A stretch of DNA of 64,000 bases from Butyrivibrio sp. (GTDB lineage Bacteria; Bacillota; Clostridia; Lachnospirales; Lachnospiraceae), in contig JAFXTN010000009.1 in NCBI GenBank assembly GCA_017535785.1, forward strand, positions 62,001 through 126,000, read 5' to 3'. This document shows, piece by piece, positions 25,294 through 36,935 of the stretch. Position numbers and translations under genes: made by a program. How positions within the stretch are numbered: position 1 is the stretch's first letter; each line of letters opens with the position of its first letter. The notes beneath the pieces were generated by a model, which searched no databases, was not told where the DNA came from, and saw nothing but the letters and a program-made list of their open reading frames with translations.

Positions 25294-25324
25294 AAGAAAA
25301 AAGGCCACATCATTTGTGACCTTT
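25294..25324 (-). terminator. Terminator-like hairpin between rpmH and rnpA
   Basis: On the minus strand AAAGGTCAC pairs with GTGGCCTTT (plus positions 25316-25324 and 25300-25308) with a 7-base loop, followed by a T-run. It lies 5 bases past the rpmH stop and would cut most messages after rpmH, lowering rnpA relative to L34. Confidence 0.65.
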
Positions 25325-25328
25325 ACTA

Positions 25329-25463
25329 TCAAGCAGATAATCTCTTTCTTCCCTTTGCTCTTCTGGCTGCGAGAACTTTTCTGCCGCCCTTAGTAGCCAT
25401 TCTTGCTCTGAAGCCGTGAACTCTGGCTCTCTGAAGCTTATGAGGCTGGAATGTCATCTTCAT
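25329..25463 (-). CDS. rpmH: 50S ribosomal protein L34
   Basis: A 44-residue, strongly basic protein ([18 protein letters not shown] ... [18 protein letters not shown]) of the large ribosomal subunit. ATG at 25463 follows AAGGAGGTGTTTCCGAT. It is the first gene left of the origin, divergent from dnaA, as in most Firmicutes. Confidence 0.97.
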   Translation of the reverse strand: MKMTFQPHKLQRARVHGFRARMATKGGRKVLAARRAKGRKRLSA

Positions 25464-25553
25464 ATCGGAAACACCTCCTTCTTATTCAAACTAAATCAAA
25501 ACCAAGTATATAATTACTCAGAAACTATCTAAATAATTACAGATTACATCCTG

Positions 25554-25926
25554 TGTGGAAAAAATCTTTATAATTATAATAAATAAAAACTTCTCAGTCA
25601 ACCCATAAAACCCCTTAAAATTAGGGATTGAAGTTTCAAAAAAAATCTAAAAAAAATATTTGACAATATATTGTGTCATTAAAAGTTATCCACATCAAAA
25701 TGTTGATTTTGTGGAAAACTTGTTGATTAATATTTTTGATGTCTTTTTATCCACATTTTTTCTGATTTTTGTGGAAAACCTAGGGCATAATTTGGACACA
25801 ATCAATATAAAAGTGCATATTTAAGCCATTTATAACGGTAGATAGTTTAAAGTGGAAAAAGCTAATTTTTTCCACAAGAAAAAATAAGCCTATTTCAGAA
25901 ATTTTTTTTGACCAAAGTTATCCACA
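25554..25926. other. oriC, upstream DnaA-box cluster (rpmH-dnaA gap)
   Basis: The 543-base gap 25464-26006 has no gene. It holds three perfect DnaA boxes TTATCCACA (25686, 25747, 25918) and near-boxes TTTTCCACA (25868 forward; 25554, 25710 and 25770 as TGTGGAAAA on the opposite strand). The tract is very AT-rich. Together with the 27421-27672 part it forms a bipartite origin like that of Bacillus subtilis. Confidence 0.9.
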
Positions 25927-25937
25927 AAAGGTCGTTG

Positions 25938-25965
25938 TTTGATATTTGACACTATTTAATATAAA
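25938..25965 (+). promoter_or_regulatory. Probable dnaA promoter
   Basis: TTTGAT (25938-25943), 16 bases, TATAAA (25960-25965), 41 bases before the dnaA start, and adjacent to the DnaA box at 25918. That suggests DnaA autoregulation. Confidence 0.5.
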
Positions 25966-26006
25966 ATAGTAAAAGTCTATAATCTTGCTATTTTGGGGAG
26001 TTTTTC

Positions 26007-27407
26007 ATGCAATCAACATCAGAAATCACAGAAAAATTAAAAGCTAATTGGGAGTCAATCAAGCACACGATCAAGATTGAATCAGGGATTACGGAAATTT
26101 CCTATAAGACCTGGATCGATCCTCTTACTGTTTACAGTATGGAGGATAATAATGTCAAAATTCTGATACCATCCGATAATTCAATGGCACTTCAGTACAT
26201 CATCGGTCATTATATGGATTTTATTAAAGTTGCCATTTCAGAATTTCTTGAAGATATGGTAGAGGTTTCTTTCATTCTCAAAAAAGATGCTATTAATAAT
26301 GAAGAAACTCCTGAAAATGATCTTGTAAATGATCAGGAAAACCATTATTCAAGCAATATTAACTACGAACATTCCAATCTTAATCCTAAATATAGATTTG
26401 ATACTTTTGTAGTAGGCAGCAACAACAAGTTTGCTCACTCAGCTTCACTGGCTGTTGCCGAGTCACCCGGAACGTCTTACAATCCTCTTTTCCTTTACGG
26501 AGGACCCGGACTTGGAAAGACTCACCTTATGCATTCGATCGGACATTTTATAATGGAGCATGATCATAAGGCTAAAATCCTTTATATTACTTCAGAACAG
26601 TTTACCAACGAAGTTATCGAATCTATCAGAAGCGGTAAGACCGAGAGTATGTCCAAGCTTCGTGAGAAATACAGAACAGTAGATGTTCTTATGGTCGATG
26701 ACGTTCAGTTTATTATAGGTAAGGAATCAACACAGGAAGAATTTTTCCACACATTCAATGAGTTACATCAGGCCGGAAAACAGATCATTCTTTCATCCGA
26801 TAAGCCGCCAAAGGAAATGGAAACTCTTGAAGAAAGATTCAGATCAAGATTTGAAATGGGTCTTATTGCTGATATCCAGTCTCCCGATTATGAGACAAGG
26901 ATGGCAATTCTTCGTAAGAATGCAGAAAACTACGGTAAGACCATAGATGATGAAGTAATAGATTATATCGCCACAAACATCAAGTCCAACATCAGAGAGC
27001 TTGAGGGTGCTTACAATAAGATCATTGCTTACTCAAGACTTTATAATGTTGATGTTACTTTAGAAAATGCAATGGAAGCTTTAAAGGATATCATTTATCC
27101 GGATAAGACCAAGGTTATTACTCCTCAGCTTATAATTGACACTGTATGTGAACAATACGGTACCAAGAAGGATGATATCATTTCCAAGAAGAGAAATTCA
27201 GAGATCGTTCTTCCCAGACAGATCATTATGTATCTTTGCAGAGAACATACCGATGCTTCTCTTGAAGAAATAGGAAAGATCCTCGGTAAAAAAGATCACA
27301 CAACCGTAATGAGCGGAATAAATAAGATAAAACAGAAATTATCTTTGGATGATGAGCTCAATAAAAACATAGATATTATAATGAAGAAACTCAATCCTTC
27401 TTTATAA
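26007..27407 (+). CDS. dnaA: Chromosomal replication initiator DnaA
   Basis: Binds DnaA boxes at oriC as an ATP-bound filament and opens the duplex. The 466 residues comprise domain I (1-85), a variable Asn/Glu-rich linker (about 95-125), an AAA+ domain with Walker A GGPGLGKTHL (about 166-175) and Walker B VDDVQFI, and C-terminal DNA-binding domain IV with the signature DHTTVMSGINKIKQ (about 431-444). ATG at 26007 follows GGGGAG. It is flanked on both sides by DnaA boxes. Confidence 0.98.
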   Translation: MQSTSEITEKLKANWESIKHTIKIESGITEISYKTWIDPLTVYSMEDNNVKILIPSDNSMALQYIIGHYMDFIKVAISEFLEDMVEVSFILKKDAINNEETPENDLVNDQENHYSSNINYEHSNLNPKYRFDTFVVGSNNKFAHSASLAVAESPGTSYNPLFLYGGPGLGKTHLMHSIGHFIMEHDHKAKILYITSEQFTNEVIESIRSGKTESMSKLREKYRTVDVLMVDDVQFIIGKESTQEEFFHTFNELHQAGKQIILSSDKPPKEMETLEERFRSRFEMGLIADIQSPDYETRMAILRKNAENYGKTIDDEVIDYIATNIKSNIRELEGAYNKIIAYSRLYNVDVTLENAMEALKDIIYPDKTKVITPQLIIDTVCEQYGTKKDDIISKKRNSEIVLPRQIIMYLCREHTDASLEEIGKILGKKDHTTVMSGINKIKQKLSLDDELNKNIDIIMKKLNPSL

Positions 27408-27420
27408 TAAACACTATCAT

Positions 27421-27672
27421 TGTGGATAACTATGTAAATATGTGTGTTATTAGTTTGGGATTAATTGTTATTTGAGGGTGGATAATTTTTTATTGGCTTA
27501 TATGTCAAAATTTGGCGTGTTTATAACTTTTATTTTTTCAACATTAAAATTTTTATTATCAACACCCAAAAATTTGTAAAAAAGCCTCACAGATTGTATA
27601 ATAGAATAGGTTTTACACTTATCAACAGCTATTATTAATTCTTTTATTATTAATTTATATTATTTTTATATT
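27421..27672. other. oriC, downstream part with unwinding-region candidate (dnaA-dnaN gap)
   Basis: Within the 293-base gap 27408-27700: a perfect DnaA box on the minus strand (TGTGGATAA, 27421-27429) and two near-boxes TTATCAACA (27556, 27619). These are followed by a nearly pure A/T tract (27629-27672) containing the direct repeat ATTATTAATT at 27631 and 27646. The A/T tract beside DnaA boxes is the natural candidate for the DNA unwinding element. I could not identify clear DnaA-trios. Confidence 0.75.
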
Positions 27673-27700
27673 TGCATGCGCGAAGGGAGTAATGACTTAA

Positions 27701-28810
27701 ATGAAATTTGTATGCTCAAAATCTAATCTTGTGAGTGGATTACAGATTGTGTCGAAGGCAGTTCCTTCAAAAACAACTATGTCTATTCTTGAATGTATCC
27801 TGGTTGATGCTACGGAAGGAATGATCAAGTTCATTGCCAACGATATGGAATTGGGAATACAGACAGTAGTGGAAGGAAACATTGTTGAGAGAGGATTTAT
27901 AGCTCTCGATGCCAAGATTTTCTTTGACATTATAAGAAAACTTCCTGATAACGACGTTACAATAGAGTCCGACAGTTCTAACAAAGTTACTATTAGCTGC
28001 GAAAAAGCAAAGTTTAATCTCATCGGAAGAAAAGGTGATGACTTCACATATCTTCCTTCAATCGAGAAAATAGACGGAGTTACTGTTTCTCAGTTTACTC
28101 TCAGAAATGTTATTCAGCAGACTATCTTTTCAATTTCTGAAAGTGATGCAAATAAGATGATGTCAGGTGAGCTCTTCGAAGTAGACGGAGAGAACTTAAA
28201 GCTCGTTTCACTTGACGGACATAGAATTTCCATCAGAAAAGTTAAACTTGGAGGATCTTATTCCTACAAGAAAGTTATTGTTCCCGGAAAAACTCTCGGT
28301 GAGATAAGCAAAATCCTCGGTGACAGTACTGAGAAGATGGTAAATATCTACTTTACCGACAAGCATGTTCTCTTTGAGTTTGATAAGACTATTGTTGTTT
28401 CTCGTCTCATAGAAGGTGAATACTTCAGCATTGATCAGATGCTTTCCAGCGATTATGAGACAAAGATGAGCATTAACAGAAAAGAGTTCCTTGATTGTAT
28501 AGACAGAGCAACTCTTCTTGTAAAAGAGGGAGATAAGAAGCCTGTTATCATTTCCGTTACTGACGGAAAGATGGAACTTAAGATCAATTCTGCGATCGGA
28601 AGTATGGATGAAGAAATTGATATTGATAAACAGGGTAAGGATCTTATGATAGGATTCAATCCCAAGTTCCTCATTGATGCTCTCAGAGCAATTGAGGATG
28701 AGACTGTTGATATTTATCTTGTTAATCCTAAGGCACCTTGCTTTATCAGAGATAAAGATTCAACTTACACATACCTTGTTCTTCCTGTTAATTTCACAAC
28801 AGTAGATTAA
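27701..28810 (+). CDS. dnaN: DNA polymerase III beta sliding clamp
   Basis: Ring-shaped processivity factor that tethers polymerases and many repair proteins to DNA. The 369 residues with three repeated clamp folds are standard; the opening MKFVCSKSNLVSGLQIVSKAV and the ending YLVLPVNF are typical. The start is ATG 27701, downstream of GAAGGGAG. It is followed after 20 bases by the S4-domain gene. Confidence 0.98.
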   Translation: MKFVCSKSNLVSGLQIVSKAVPSKTTMSILECILVDATEGMIKFIANDMELGIQTVVEGNIVERGFIALDAKIFFDIIRKLPDNDVTIESDSSNKVTISCEKAKFNLIGRKGDDFTYLPSIEKIDGVTVSQFTLRNVIQQTIFSISESDANKMMSGELFEVDGENLKLVSLDGHRISIRKVKLGGSYSYKKVIVPGKTLGEISKILGDSTEKMVNIYFTDKHVLFEFDKTIVVSRLIEGEYFSIDQMLSSDYETKMSINRKEFLDCIDRATLLVKEGDKKPVIISVTDGKMELKINSAIGSMDEEIDIDKQGKDLMIGFNPKFLIDALRAIEDETVDIYLVNPKAPCFIRDKDSTYTYLVLPVNFTTVD

Positions 28811-28830
28811 TTTTTTAGGATATACAACAA

Positions 28831-29046
28831 ATGGAAATTATAAATTTAAGAGCACAAGATGATTTTATAAAGCTTGGTCAGGCTCTGAAAAAAGCCGGTT
28901 TGGAAAGCTCCGGAGTAGACGCGAAGATGGACATTCAGGCCGGGATGGTTAAGGTGAACGGAGAAGTCGAGACAAGAAGAGGTCGTAAATTATACGACGG
29001 AGATATTTTTGAATACGACGGCCGTCAGGTTAAGATAGAAAAATGA
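28831..29046 (+). CDS. yaaA: S4-domain RNA-binding protein, YaaA-type
   Basis: A 71-residue protein consisting of a single S4 fold (FIKLGQALKKAGLESSGVDAK, then VKVNGEVETRRGRKL). It is always found between dnaN and recF in Firmicutes; B. subtilis YaaA has been linked to ribosome biogenesis. It overlaps the recF start by 4 bases (ATGA-type junction). Confidence 0.94.
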   Translation: MEIINLRAQDDFIKLGQALKKAGLESSGVDAKMDIQAGMVKVNGEVETRRGRKLYDGDIFEYDGRQVKIEK

Positions 29047-30146
29047 TAATAAAGTCATTGGAATTAGCTGATTTCAGGAATTACGAGAACGTAAAGATTG
29101 ATTTCAGCAGCGGTACAAATATTTTATACGGTGACAATGCTCAGGGAAAAACCAATATTCTCGAAGCAATTTTTGTTTCTGCAACCACTAAGTCACACAA
29201 GGGTAGCAAAGATAAAGAAATTATAAGATTTGGCAAAGAAGAAGCCCATATCAGGACGATTCTTGAAAAAGATAATGCAGAATATCGCGTAGATATGCAT
29301 CTTAGAAAGAATAAGTCAAAAGGAATTGCTATTGATTCTCAGAAAATCAAGAGAGCATCCGACCTAATAGGTAAGCTTAATGTAGTATTTTTCTCGCCTG
29401 AAGATCTTAGTATTATTAAAAACGGTCCTTCGGAAAGACGCAGATTCATGGATATGGAGCTGTGTCAGTTGGATCAGATATATCTGAATAGTCTTTCTAA
29501 GTACAACAAATTAGTAGTCGAAAGAAACAGAGTTCTAAAGGATCTTTATGAGCATCCCGAAAACAGTGTTCTCTTGGATGTTCAGGACAAGCAGTTATGC
29601 GAGTATGGATCCGTCATAATCAAAACAAGAGAAAAATTCATCAAAGATCTTAATGAAATAATAAGACCTATTCACAGCAAATTGACGGGAGAAAAAGAGA
29701 TCCTGTCCGTTTACTATGAGCCAAATGTGGAAAGTGATGAATTTGAGAAAAGACTTACTGCTTCAAGAAAAAAAGATATCTATGCGAAGCAGACAACAGT
29801 TGGACCACATAAAGACGATTTCTCTTTTATCGTCAGGAAAAATCCTGATGAAGAAGGTATAGATATCAGGAAATACGGCTCTCAAGGACAACAAAGAACA
29901 GCTTCTTTGTCACTGAAGCTTTCGGAAATTGAGATTGTCAAAAGAGCTAAGAAAGAAAACCCGGTACTTCTTTTGGATGATGTTTTGTCAGAACTTGATA
30001 GCAACAGACAAAATTATCTTTTGAATACCATAGGTAATATACAGACGATAATTACATGTACCGGACTTGATGAATTTGTAAATAACAGATTTGAAATAGA
30101 TAAGCTGTTCAAAGTAACTGAAGGAACGGTAAGTAGCGAAAATTAA
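29043..30146 (+). CDS. recF: DNA replication and repair protein RecF
   Basis: SMC-like ATPase that helps load RecA at gaps. The 367 residues show Walker A GDNAQGKTNILEAI (about 31-44), an ABC-type signature near SQGQQRTASLSLK and Walker B VLLLDDVLSELD. Its start lies inside the previous gene and it ends 15 bases before gyrB. Length and order are canonical. Confidence 0.97.
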   Translation: MIIKSLELADFRNYENVKIDFSSGTNILYGDNAQGKTNILEAIFVSATTKSHKGSKDKEIIRFGKEEAHIRTILEKDNAEYRVDMHLRKNKSKGIAIDSQKIKRASDLIGKLNVVFFSPEDLSIIKNGPSERRRFMDMELCQLDQIYLNSLSKYNKLVVERNRVLKDLYEHPENSVLLDVQDKQLCEYGSVIIKTREKFIKDLNEIIRPIHSKLTGEKEILSVYYEPNVESDEFEKRLTASRKKDIYAKQTTVGPHKDDFSFIVRKNPDEEGIDIRKYGSQGQQRTASLSLKLSEIEIVKRAKKENPVLLLDDVLSELDSNRQNYLLNTIGNIQTIITCTGLDEFVNNRFEIDKLFKVTEGTVSSEN

Positions 30147-32099
<1,953 letters not shown>

Positions 32100-32125
32100 A
32101 TATCCGGTGTAAACAGAGGAATAAA

Positions 32126-34678
32126 ATGGCAGAAAATAATAACAATAACAACAATAATAACCTGTCAGATGACGTTTTTGAGAAGGTTACAATAGACAAA
32201 ATTAAAGAGGTCGATCTTCAGAAGACCATGGAATCAGATTACATCGATTACGCCATGAGTGTTATCGCATCTCGTGCGCTCCCTGATGTAAGAGACGGAC
32301 TTAAGCCCGTACAGAGAAGAATCCTGTACTCCATGATAGAGCTCAACAACGGTCCCGACAAGCCGCACCGTAAGTGCGCGCGTATCGTCGGAGATACAAT
32401 GGGTAAATATCACCCTCACGGTGACAGCTCTATTTACGGTGCTTTGGTTAACATGGCTCAGCCCTGGTCCATGAGATATTGTCTTGTAGACGGTCACGGA
32501 AACTTTGGTTCTGTGGACGGTGACGGCGCTGCCGCTATGAGATATACAGAGGCAAGACTCACCAAGATCTCAATGGAGATGACTGCCGATATAGGTAAAG
32601 ACACTGTAGATTTCGCTCCTAACTTTGATGAAACAGAGAAAGAGCCTACAGTACTCCCCAGCCGTTATCCCAACCTTTTGGTAAACGGAACAACAGGTAT
32701 TGCGGTAGGAATGGCAACAAACATTCCTCCTCACAACCTTCGAGAAGTAATAAATGCGGTAGTTAAGATGATAGATAACCGCGTGCTTGAAGACAGAGAG
32801 ACAGATATTGAGGAACTTCTCCCTATCGTTAAGGCGCCTGACTTCCCTACAGGCGGAATCATTCTCGGAACAAGAGGTGCCGAGGAAGCATACAGAACAG
32901 GCCGCGGCAAAGTAGTAGTAAGAGCCGTTACAAATATTGAGCCTATGTCCGGCGGTAAGAACAGGATCGTTGTTACTGAGCTTCCTTACCTTGTAAATAA
33001 GGCAAATATGATCTCAAAGATCGCTGAGCTTGTTAAGCTCAAGAAGCTTGACGGAATTACAGCTCTTAGAGATGAATCAGACAGAGAGGGTATGCGTGTT
33101 GTAATCGAGCTTAGAAATGATGTTAACCCTAATATCATGCTCAACAAGCTCTACAAACACACACAGATGCAGGATTCCTTCGGAATCATCATGCTTGCCC
33201 TTGTAAATAATCAGCCTAAGGTTCTCAGTCTTACCGAGATGCTTAAGCACTACATCAAGCATCAGGAAGAGGTAGTTACAAGAAGAACCCAGTACGATCT
33301 TAACAAGGCTGAAGAGCGTAACCATATTTTGGAAGGATTGCTCATCGCCCTTGATAATATCGATGAAGTGATCAAGATAATCAGAGGCAGCAAGACAGTT
33401 GCTCTTGCAAAAGAGCAGTTGATGGGACGCTTTGGTCTTTCAGATGCACAGGCTCAGGCAATCGTGGATATGAGACTTCGTACTCTCACCGGATTGGAAA
33501 GAGAGAAGCTCGAGCAGGAGCATGCTGAACTCTTAAAGAAGATCGAAGAACTCAAGGCTATCCTTGCTGACAGAAAGCTCCTTCTTGGAGTTATCAAGAC
33601 TGAGATCACTGAGATCTCCGATAAATTCGGTGATGAAAGAAAGTCTCAGATAGGACATGACGATTCCGACATCGATATGGAGGATCTCATTCCCAACGTT
33701 AATACCGTTATCGCTATGACTAATCTCGGATATATAAAGAGAATGTCTATCGATAACTTCAAAGCCCAGAACCGCGGTGGTAAGGGAATAAAGGGAATCA
33801 CTACGATCGATAATGACTTTGTAGAAGATATCCTTATGACGACCACTCACAACTATGTGATGTTCTTTACCAATACCGGAAGAGTCTACAGACTTAAGGC
33901 TTACCAAATTCCGGAGGCATCAAGAACATCAAGAGGAATGGCTATTGTCAATCTCCTTCAGCTTGCACCCGGAGAGAAGATAACAGCTATGATCCCCGTT
34001 AAGGATTTCGAAGATAAAGATAAGTGCCTATTCATGGTAACCAAGAAGGGTACAGTTAAAAAGACACCTATCGTTGACTTCTCAAATGTAAGAAAGACCG
34101 GACTTGCAGCAATTAACTTAAGGGACGACGATGAACTTATCGAAGTTAAGACCCTTAAGGAAAATACTGAAGTATTCCTTGTTACCAAGAACGGAATGTG
34201 CATACATTTCTCAGAGAGTGATGTTCGTACAACAAGCAGATCATCAATGGGTGTTAGAGGAATGATGCTTGACGATACAGATGAGATCGTCGGAATGCAG
34301 CTCAACACACAGGGTGATTCACTTCTCATCGTATCTGAAAAAGGCTATGGAAAGAGAACAACTCTTGACGAATTCCACAGTCAGTTCAGAGGCGGAAAAG
34401 GTGTTAAGTGCTACAAGATCACTGAGAAGACAGGATCTGTGGTAGGCGTTAAGGCCGTTAACAACGACAATGAGATCATGATGATCACAAGTGCCGGAAT
34501 CATCATTCAGCTCAGAATGGATGAGATCACCGTTCACGGAAGAGTAACATCAGGTGTTAAGATGATCAATCTTGATAAGGATGTTACCGTTGCCAAGATT
34601 GCCAAAGTCAGAGAAAAGATCTCCGACGGAGACAAAGAACTTGACGACATCGAAGATGTGAGTGAAGAAGAAGTTTAA
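32126..34678 (+). CDS. gyrA: DNA gyrase subunit A, with Asn-repeat N-terminus and Gly at the quinolone position
   Basis: Breakage-reunion subunit. The 850 residues contain catalytic Tyr140 (AAAMRYTEA), the winged-helix domain with [12 protein letters not shown] (96-107), and a C-terminal beta-pinwheel with the GyrA-box-like QFRGGKGVK. Two oddities: residues 4-12 are nine consecutive Asn encoded by an AAT/AAC microsatellite (32135-32161), and the residue equivalent to E. coli Asp87 is Gly105 (Ser83 is kept as Ser101). ATG at 32126 follows AGAGGAATAAA. It is 26 bases after gyrB, so the two are co-transcribed. Confidence 0.98.
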   Translation: MAENNNNNNNNNLSDDVFEKVTIDKIKEVDLQKTMESDYIDYAMSVIASRALPDVRDGLKPVQRRILYSMIELNNGPDKPHRKCARIVGDTMGKYHPHGDSSIYGALVNMAQPWSMRYCLVDGHGNFGSVDGDGAAAMRYTEARLTKISMEMTADIGKDTVDFAPNFDETEKEPTVLPSRYPNLLVNGTTGIAVGMATNIPPHNLREVINAVVKMIDNRVLEDRETDIEELLPIVKAPDFPTGGIILGTRGAEEAYRTGRGKVVVRAVTNIEPMSGGKNRIVVTELPYLVNKANMISKIAELVKLKKLDGITALRDESDREGMRVVIELRNDVNPNIMLNKLYKHTQMQDSFGIIMLALVNNQPKVLSLTEMLKHYIKHQEEVVTRRTQYDLNKAEERNHILEGLLIALDNIDEVIKIIRGSKTVALAKEQLMGRFGLSDAQAQAIVDMRLRTLTGLEREKLEQEHAELLKKIEELKAILADRKLLLGVIKTEITEISDKFGDERKSQIGHDDSDIDMEDLIPNVNTVIAMTNLGYIKRMSIDNFKAQNRGGKGIKGITTIDNDFVEDILMTTTHNYVMFFTNTGRVYRLKAYQIPEASRTSRGMAIVNLLQLAPGEKITAMIPVKDFEDKDKCLFMVTKKGTVKKTPIVDFSNVRKTGLAAINLRDDDELIEVKTLKENTEVFLVTKNGMCIHFSESDVRTTSRSSMGVRGMMLDDTDEIVGMQLNTQGDSLLIVSEKGYGKRTTLDEFHSQFRGGKGVKCYKITEKTGSVVGVKAVNNDNEIMMITSAGIIIQLRMDEITVHGRVTSGVKMINLDKDVTVAKIAKVREKISDGDKELDDIEDVSEEEV

Positions 34679-34703
34679 TATACTTTGAATTATGAGGGAA
34701 TCA

Positions 34704-36161
34704 ATGAATATTGGACTGTTAATCTCTGAACCGGAAGAAGAAATAGTAAAAAAGATCTGCATGGGTGCAGTAAAAGCGGCTAATGACAAGGAAGTTACCC
34801 TTGTCATTATGCCGGGTAAAAAAATATGTTCCAAAAAAGGCAAAGCAAAAGAGGAAGATTACGATTATCAGTACAATGCACTTTTTGACTATGCCAAAGA
34901 GATGAATTTTGATGCTCTTTTGATTGATATTGAAAGAATAGGCGTGGAAACGACTATTCTAAGAAAAGAAGCATTCTTAAAAAAGTTCAAAGATATTCCC
35001 CTTCTTACACTATCGGAACAAGAAGGATATGTATCTGTAAATCAGGTAGAAAATGAGAAAGAGCATTTCGAACAGCTTGGATACGAGGCTGTTTGCGATG
35101 CGATTTTCTATGTAAAGAACCAGGTACTTCCGCCACTTGAACCTAATCAGAAATTTGGATTTGATCCCGAGCCCGATTACAAAGCGCTCATTACAATAGC
35201 CGATATCGGAAGAAAGATCCTTCACAGAAAGTACGAATCTGAAGCATCCTACAAAGCAGTGACCAAGATAGCCTTAGAGAACGGACTAAAGGATTGCGGA
35301 ATCTTTCTTTATGACAAAAAGGTCAAAAACAACGAGAAGAACAACTGGATAATTCCGGAGAAGATCGGTGTAAAAGCAGCGATAATAAACGGAAAAGAAG
35401 CACTGTTTGAAGACGGTAAGCTTGAAACAGAGACAAGTGAAGTGATTTCTTTGTTTACAAGAGACGATAATAAAGTTCTGCTCATGGGAAATCTCTTTGT
35501 CGGAGACTGTCAACTTGGTCTTATCATCGTGGATTTCCATAAGAAATTTTTGATAGACCACTTTTTTGACAGTATCACCGGTATTTTGACAGGTATTTCG
35601 AGACTTTCATATCTTGAAAGACAGTTACAGGAAACAAGAGAAGAACTGTACGATGTACAGGAAGAGCTTGCAAGAGACGATTCCGTACTCGATCATATCG
35701 GCGATCAGGACTATCTCACGGGAGGACTCAACAGAAGAGGCTTCTTTGCAAAGGCATACGACCTTTTGAAAGAGAACTTCAGTGAAGGTAAATATGCGAT
35801 CGTTGCTTATATCAACATGGAGTCACTTAAGAATATCAACGATATATATGGTCACGATGAGGGAGACCGCGTCGTAAAGAAGGTTGCGGATATACTGCAA
35901 ACGGTATTTGATGATTGCATAATCGGAAGGATCCGAGGAGATGAGTTCGCTGTTATAGAGATCACCGACGATGAAGAGCGCACCGAAGCACTTCGCGAGG
36001 AAATGTCTGTGCAGAATACAAAACTCTTTAGCGAATCCAAGAGATATATCAATCACCTGCAGTATTCAATCTGCGAATTCAGCTATGAAGAAAATCTCTC
36101 GCTCCGCCAGATGCTAAAAGAGACGGATGAGAGCTTACAACGAATAAAAGGAAACATCTAA
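34704..36161 (+). CDS. LacI-type sensor domain fused to a degenerate GGDEF domain
   Basis: A 485-residue cytoplasmic signalling protein. Residues 1-130 look like a periplasmic-binding/LacI-type fold ([21 protein letters not shown]), then a GAF-like middle and a coiled coil ([20 protein letters not shown], about 300-320). The GGDEF domain opens [13 protein letters not shown]. Its signature is RGDEF rather than GGDEF, and the first metal-binding Asp of the DxD stretch is Asn ([12 protein letters not shown]), so cyclase activity is doubtful and a nucleotide-binding role is possible. ATG at 34704 follows GAGGGAATCA; the ATG at 34692 has no ribosome site. It lies 25 bases after gyrA. Confidence 0.85.
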   Translation: MNIGLLISEPEEEIVKKICMGAVKAANDKEVTLVIMPGKKICSKKGKAKEEDYDYQYNALFDYAKEMNFDALLIDIERIGVETTILRKEAFLKKFKDIPLLTLSEQEGYVSVNQVENEKEHFEQLGYEAVCDAIFYVKNQVLPPLEPNQKFGFDPEPDYKALITIADIGRKILHRKYESEASYKAVTKIALENGLKDCGIFLYDKKVKNNEKNNWIIPEKIGVKAAIINGKEALFEDGKLETETSEVISLFTRDDNKVLLMGNLFVGDCQLGLIIVDFHKKFLIDHFFDSITGILTGISRLSYLERQLQETREELYDVQEELARDDSVLDHIGDQDYLTGGLNRRGFFAKAYDLLKENFSEGKYAIVAYINMESLKNINDIYGHDEGDRVVKKVADILQTVFDDCIIGRIRGDEFAVIEITDDEERTEALREEMSVQNTKLFSESKRYINHLQYSICEFSYEENLSLRQMLKETDESLQRIKGNI

Positions 36162-36163
36162 AC

Positions 36164-36925
36164 ATGGGAAAAAAACTGGTATCATGGAACGTCAACGGAC
36201 TTAGAGCCTGCGTATCAAAGGGCTGCTTTCAGGAGTTTATGGAAAAAGAAAACCCTGATGTGATCTGCCTTCAGGAAACCAAGCTTCAGGAAGGTCAGAT
36301 CCAAATGGACCTTCCGGGTTATGAAGAATACTGGAATTACGCAGAGAAAAAAGGCTATTCAGGAACAGCGATCTTTACCAAAGAGAAGCCATTATCCGTT
36401 ACATACGGACTTGGAATAGAGGAGCACGACCACGAAGGAAGAGTGATAACTGCGGAATATCCGGATTACTATCTTGTAACGGTCTATGTTCCCAATGCAA
36501 AAGAAGATCTTTCAAGACTTGAGTACAGACAGGTTTGGGAAGATGATTTTCTTAAATACATCAAGAAACTTGAAGAGACTAAACCCGTGATATACTGCGG
36601 CGATCTCAATGTTGCACATAAAGAGATCGATCTCAAAAATCCCAAGACCAACAGAGGACATGCCGGATTTACAGATGAAGAAAGAGCAAAGTTCGATAAT
36701 GTGGTTTCATCAGATCTTGTCGATACTTTCAGGTATTTTTATCCTGATCTTGAGGGAGCATATTCCTGGTGGTCATACAGATTTCATGCCAGAGAAAAGA
36801 ACGCCGGATGGCGTATCGATTATTTTATAGTCTCCAATGATCTTATGCCGAAAGTAGAGGATGCAAAGATTTACAGCGAGGCTCTCGGTTCTGACCACTG
36901 CCCTGTTGGAATCATTTTGAAATAA
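36164..36925 (+). CDS. exoA: Exodeoxyribonuclease III / AP endonuclease
   Basis: Base-excision-repair nuclease of the Mg-dependent endonuclease/phosphatase fold. The 253 residues carry [14 protein letters not shown], the catalytic Glu in CLQETKLQ (near residue 38), [20 protein letters not shown], and the final [10 protein letters not shown] with the catalytic His. It starts 2 bases after the GGDEF stop (AAAGGA 11 bases ahead). Confidence 0.96.
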   Translation: MGKKLVSWNVNGLRACVSKGCFQEFMEKENPDVICLQETKLQEGQIQMDLPGYEEYWNYAEKKGYSGTAIFTKEKPLSVTYGLGIEEHDHEGRVITAEYPDYYLVTVYVPNAKEDLSRLEYRQVWEDDFLKYIKKLEETKPVIYCGDLNVAHKEIDLKNPKTNRGHAGFTDEERAKFDNVVSSDLVDTFRYFYPDLEGAYSWWSYRFHAREKNAGWRIDYFIVSNDLMPKVEDAKIYSEALGSDHCPVGIILK

Positions 36926-36935
36926 AACAGTAATT

